This document shows, piece after piece, positions 62,680 to 64,000 of a DNA stretch of 64,000 nucleotides (position 1 is its first letter; the number at the start of each line of letters is the position of its first letter). Origin of the DNA: Spirometra erinaceieuropaei (taxonomy: Eukaryota > Platyhelminthes > Cestoda > Diphyllobothriidea > Diphyllobothriidae); contig CACRXP010000306.1 of NCBI GenBank assembly GCA_902702965.1, positions 174,242 through 238,241 on the forward strand, in the 5' to 3' direction. The translations under genes were made by a program, and so were the position numbers. Under the pieces are notes generated by a model. That model saw only the letters and a program-made list of their open reading frames with translations. It had not been told where the DNA came from and made no database searches.

Positions 62680-62877
62680 TCAGTTTGAGCAGTTAACCAT
62701 CAAGGTTTTTTTACAGACATCAGCCTCCTTCTGTTGAAGCGGTGTAGTTCCAATTTGTAAATCTGTGCATGCTACTACGATGCCGTTTTCGTTTTCTTTA
62801 AGCGTTCTTAAGTTCCCTAAACCATCTGCCAGTATACCAGTTTTCTTATTTACCGACCGGTTTTTAAGAATGGTCAC
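62680..62877 (-). other. Possible exon, helical frame
   Basis: A 65-codon minus-strand frame with GNLRTLKENENGIVV and DLQIGTTPLQQKEADVCKK. Composition resembles coiled-coil exons, but acceptor and donor could not be fixed in the same frame. Confidence 0.25.
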
Positions 62878-62899
62878 ACAATGCTGACCAAGTGGAACG

Positions 62900-63930
62900 T
62901 CTCAGTGGATCGATGACCCTTTTAGTACTTTGTCCGTACGAAGGATTATCTTCTGATCGGCACTGTCGCCAATAAGGTCCCTTCGGGAAAGAGCCGCGCG
63001 TGAGTTATTACCAGCGATTATTATAATTATTAAGAGATACGATATAAATCGAGCCAGACGAATGCTGACATGAGGTAAATGCCTACTTGCATATGTTTGG
63101 AAAGAAACCTCTCGGTTACTCCTGTGGGTCTCAGGATTCCACATGGAGTCTCAAGCCATCGTTTCCCAGCTGAGGATCGGGAAGGTGGGGTTGAAGGCTG
63201 TCCTCATGGCAGCGGGAGGTTTATCCTCGCCCTTACTCTCCGAGAGACGAAAAACGCAAACTCTTGTCCCCAAAAATGGGACAACAGCCCACTTAAACGC
63301 CAATTCGTTCTATTCTAACTTTGCTTATAACAAAACATGGCACAGAAAATGTGGCAGACATTAACTAGTGCCCGTGCTGCGAGAATGGCGCACTGATATC
63401 GATTGTCAACGGTAAAAGGTGTTTATTTTGGAGACATCCCTATTTTTGAAACAGACATCCCTAAGTGGATTTTACAAGAAAATCCTACTGTGTCTGTGCA
63501 AGAACGCGGAAAACAAACCGATCACAGAACTTTTTAGATTTGCGTTTTTCCCACACCCAGCGGAACCCTGTGGCCCGGAAAATAAAAATGTTGCCTCCTC
63601 CCCCCGCCCCCCCCCCGAGAATGCCCTACTTCGAGTCCCTAGCTTGAAGATCTTTCTTATACAATGCCTACTAAGTAATGCATAAGGATCTTGACTCTAG
63701 TTTAGGATTCACATTGCTTTTGTCCTTCTTCCTTCACTGGTGCTGCCGACTCAAACGGGGGTGCACAATTTGATTCAGCCTACCAGCTTCGAGTCATGTC
63801 GGGAAAAGGCAACCGCGGCTGTAGATCTTTGGAGTCTTGCGCGGCCACCGTTCGGAGGGTGCGGCGGTATGAATTCTCTTAATAAAATAAAACCAACGCA
63901 AATTTTCGACCCGCAGCAGACCTTTGTCTC
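62900..63930. other. No gene recognised
   Basis: Short frames only. A C-rich run lies at 63,599-63,614 (CCCCCCGCCCCCCCCC-like). Confidence 0.35.
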
Positions 63931-64000
63931 ATATGCCTCCTCCTCCTCCTCCCCCTCCCCCTCCTCCTCCTCCTCGTCCTCCTCCTCCTCCTCCCGCCGC
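63931..64000 (+). repeat. CCT-rich microsatellite at window edge
   Basis: (CCT)n with CCCCT and CGT interruptions running to the last base. On the minus strand it is a GGA-repeat purine tract. It continues beyond the window. Confidence 0.9.

Noticed and set aside
1..64000. CRISPR arrays, bacterial operons, rRNA genes
   Set aside because: No regularly spaced short direct repeats, no Shine-Dalgarno-led gene series and no rRNA-like conserved blocks were seen. The DNA is eukaryotic in character.

Overview
The window looks like transposon-rich nuclear DNA from a parasitic flatworm, most likely a tapeworm of the Spirometra/Diphyllobothrium/Schistocephalus group. The grounds are the repeat content (LINEs whose C-terminus carries C2H2 zinc fingers, Penelope-like elements, Gypsy and Helitron remains, tRNA-derived SINEs) together with GT-AG introns as short as 35-42 bp. 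The host assignment is inference from family recollection, not from a search. There is no sign of bacterial operons, phage or CRISPR.

Host genes. On the minus strand a series of short exons runs from about 48,034 down to 1,813 and encodes a coiled-coil protein. The exons were placed by splice sites and reading frame: five exons at 47,535-48,034 separated by introns of 35-40 bp, then 45,287-45,373, 35,852-35,923, 34,930-34,992, 34,774-34,887, 33,123-33,179, 24,427-24,675, 17,842-18,009, 17,311-17,681, 15,185-15,218, 12,885-13,062 and 1,813-2,225. Codon phase is compatible at every junction. A second gene on the plus strand is interleaved with it: exons 31,275-31,487, 41,261-41,401 and a terminal exon 43,565-43,749, all joined in phase 1, followed by AATAAA. 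I recognise neither product.

Mobile DNA fills most of the rest. Left part (1-24 kb): composite repeats at 0.6-1.5 kb, a SINE at 4.6 kb, LINE fragments at 5.6-6.5 and 20.8-24.0 kb, and several copies of a non-autonomous element with very long terminal inverted repeats (best copy 19,743-20,740). Centre (24-41 kb): a 64-bp-arm palindrome with a hammerhead ribozyme motif (24.8 kb), a Penelope-like endonuclease fragment flanked by inverted arms that each carry a hammerhead motif (27.9-28.6 kb), inverted copies of a ~400-bp repeat, and a decayed but nearly complete Helitron (36.57-40.76 kb, minus strand). Right part (44-64 kb): more long-TIR elements, SINEs (two in fold-back arrangement), a Gypsy fragment abutting a Penelope-like element (51.7-54.4 kb), two head-to-head LINE fragments (54.8-58.0 kb), inverted copies of the left-end composite repeat, three long-TIR copies in a row (59.0-61.0 kb), and a CCT microsatellite at the edge.

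The most interesting signals are the three hammerhead motifs, which share an extra base and differ in stem sequence while keeping pairing; the long-TIR family; and the interleaved opposite-strand gene pair. Almost all transposon open frames are broken, so the window records old insertion and decay. Only two or three host transcription units are plausible.
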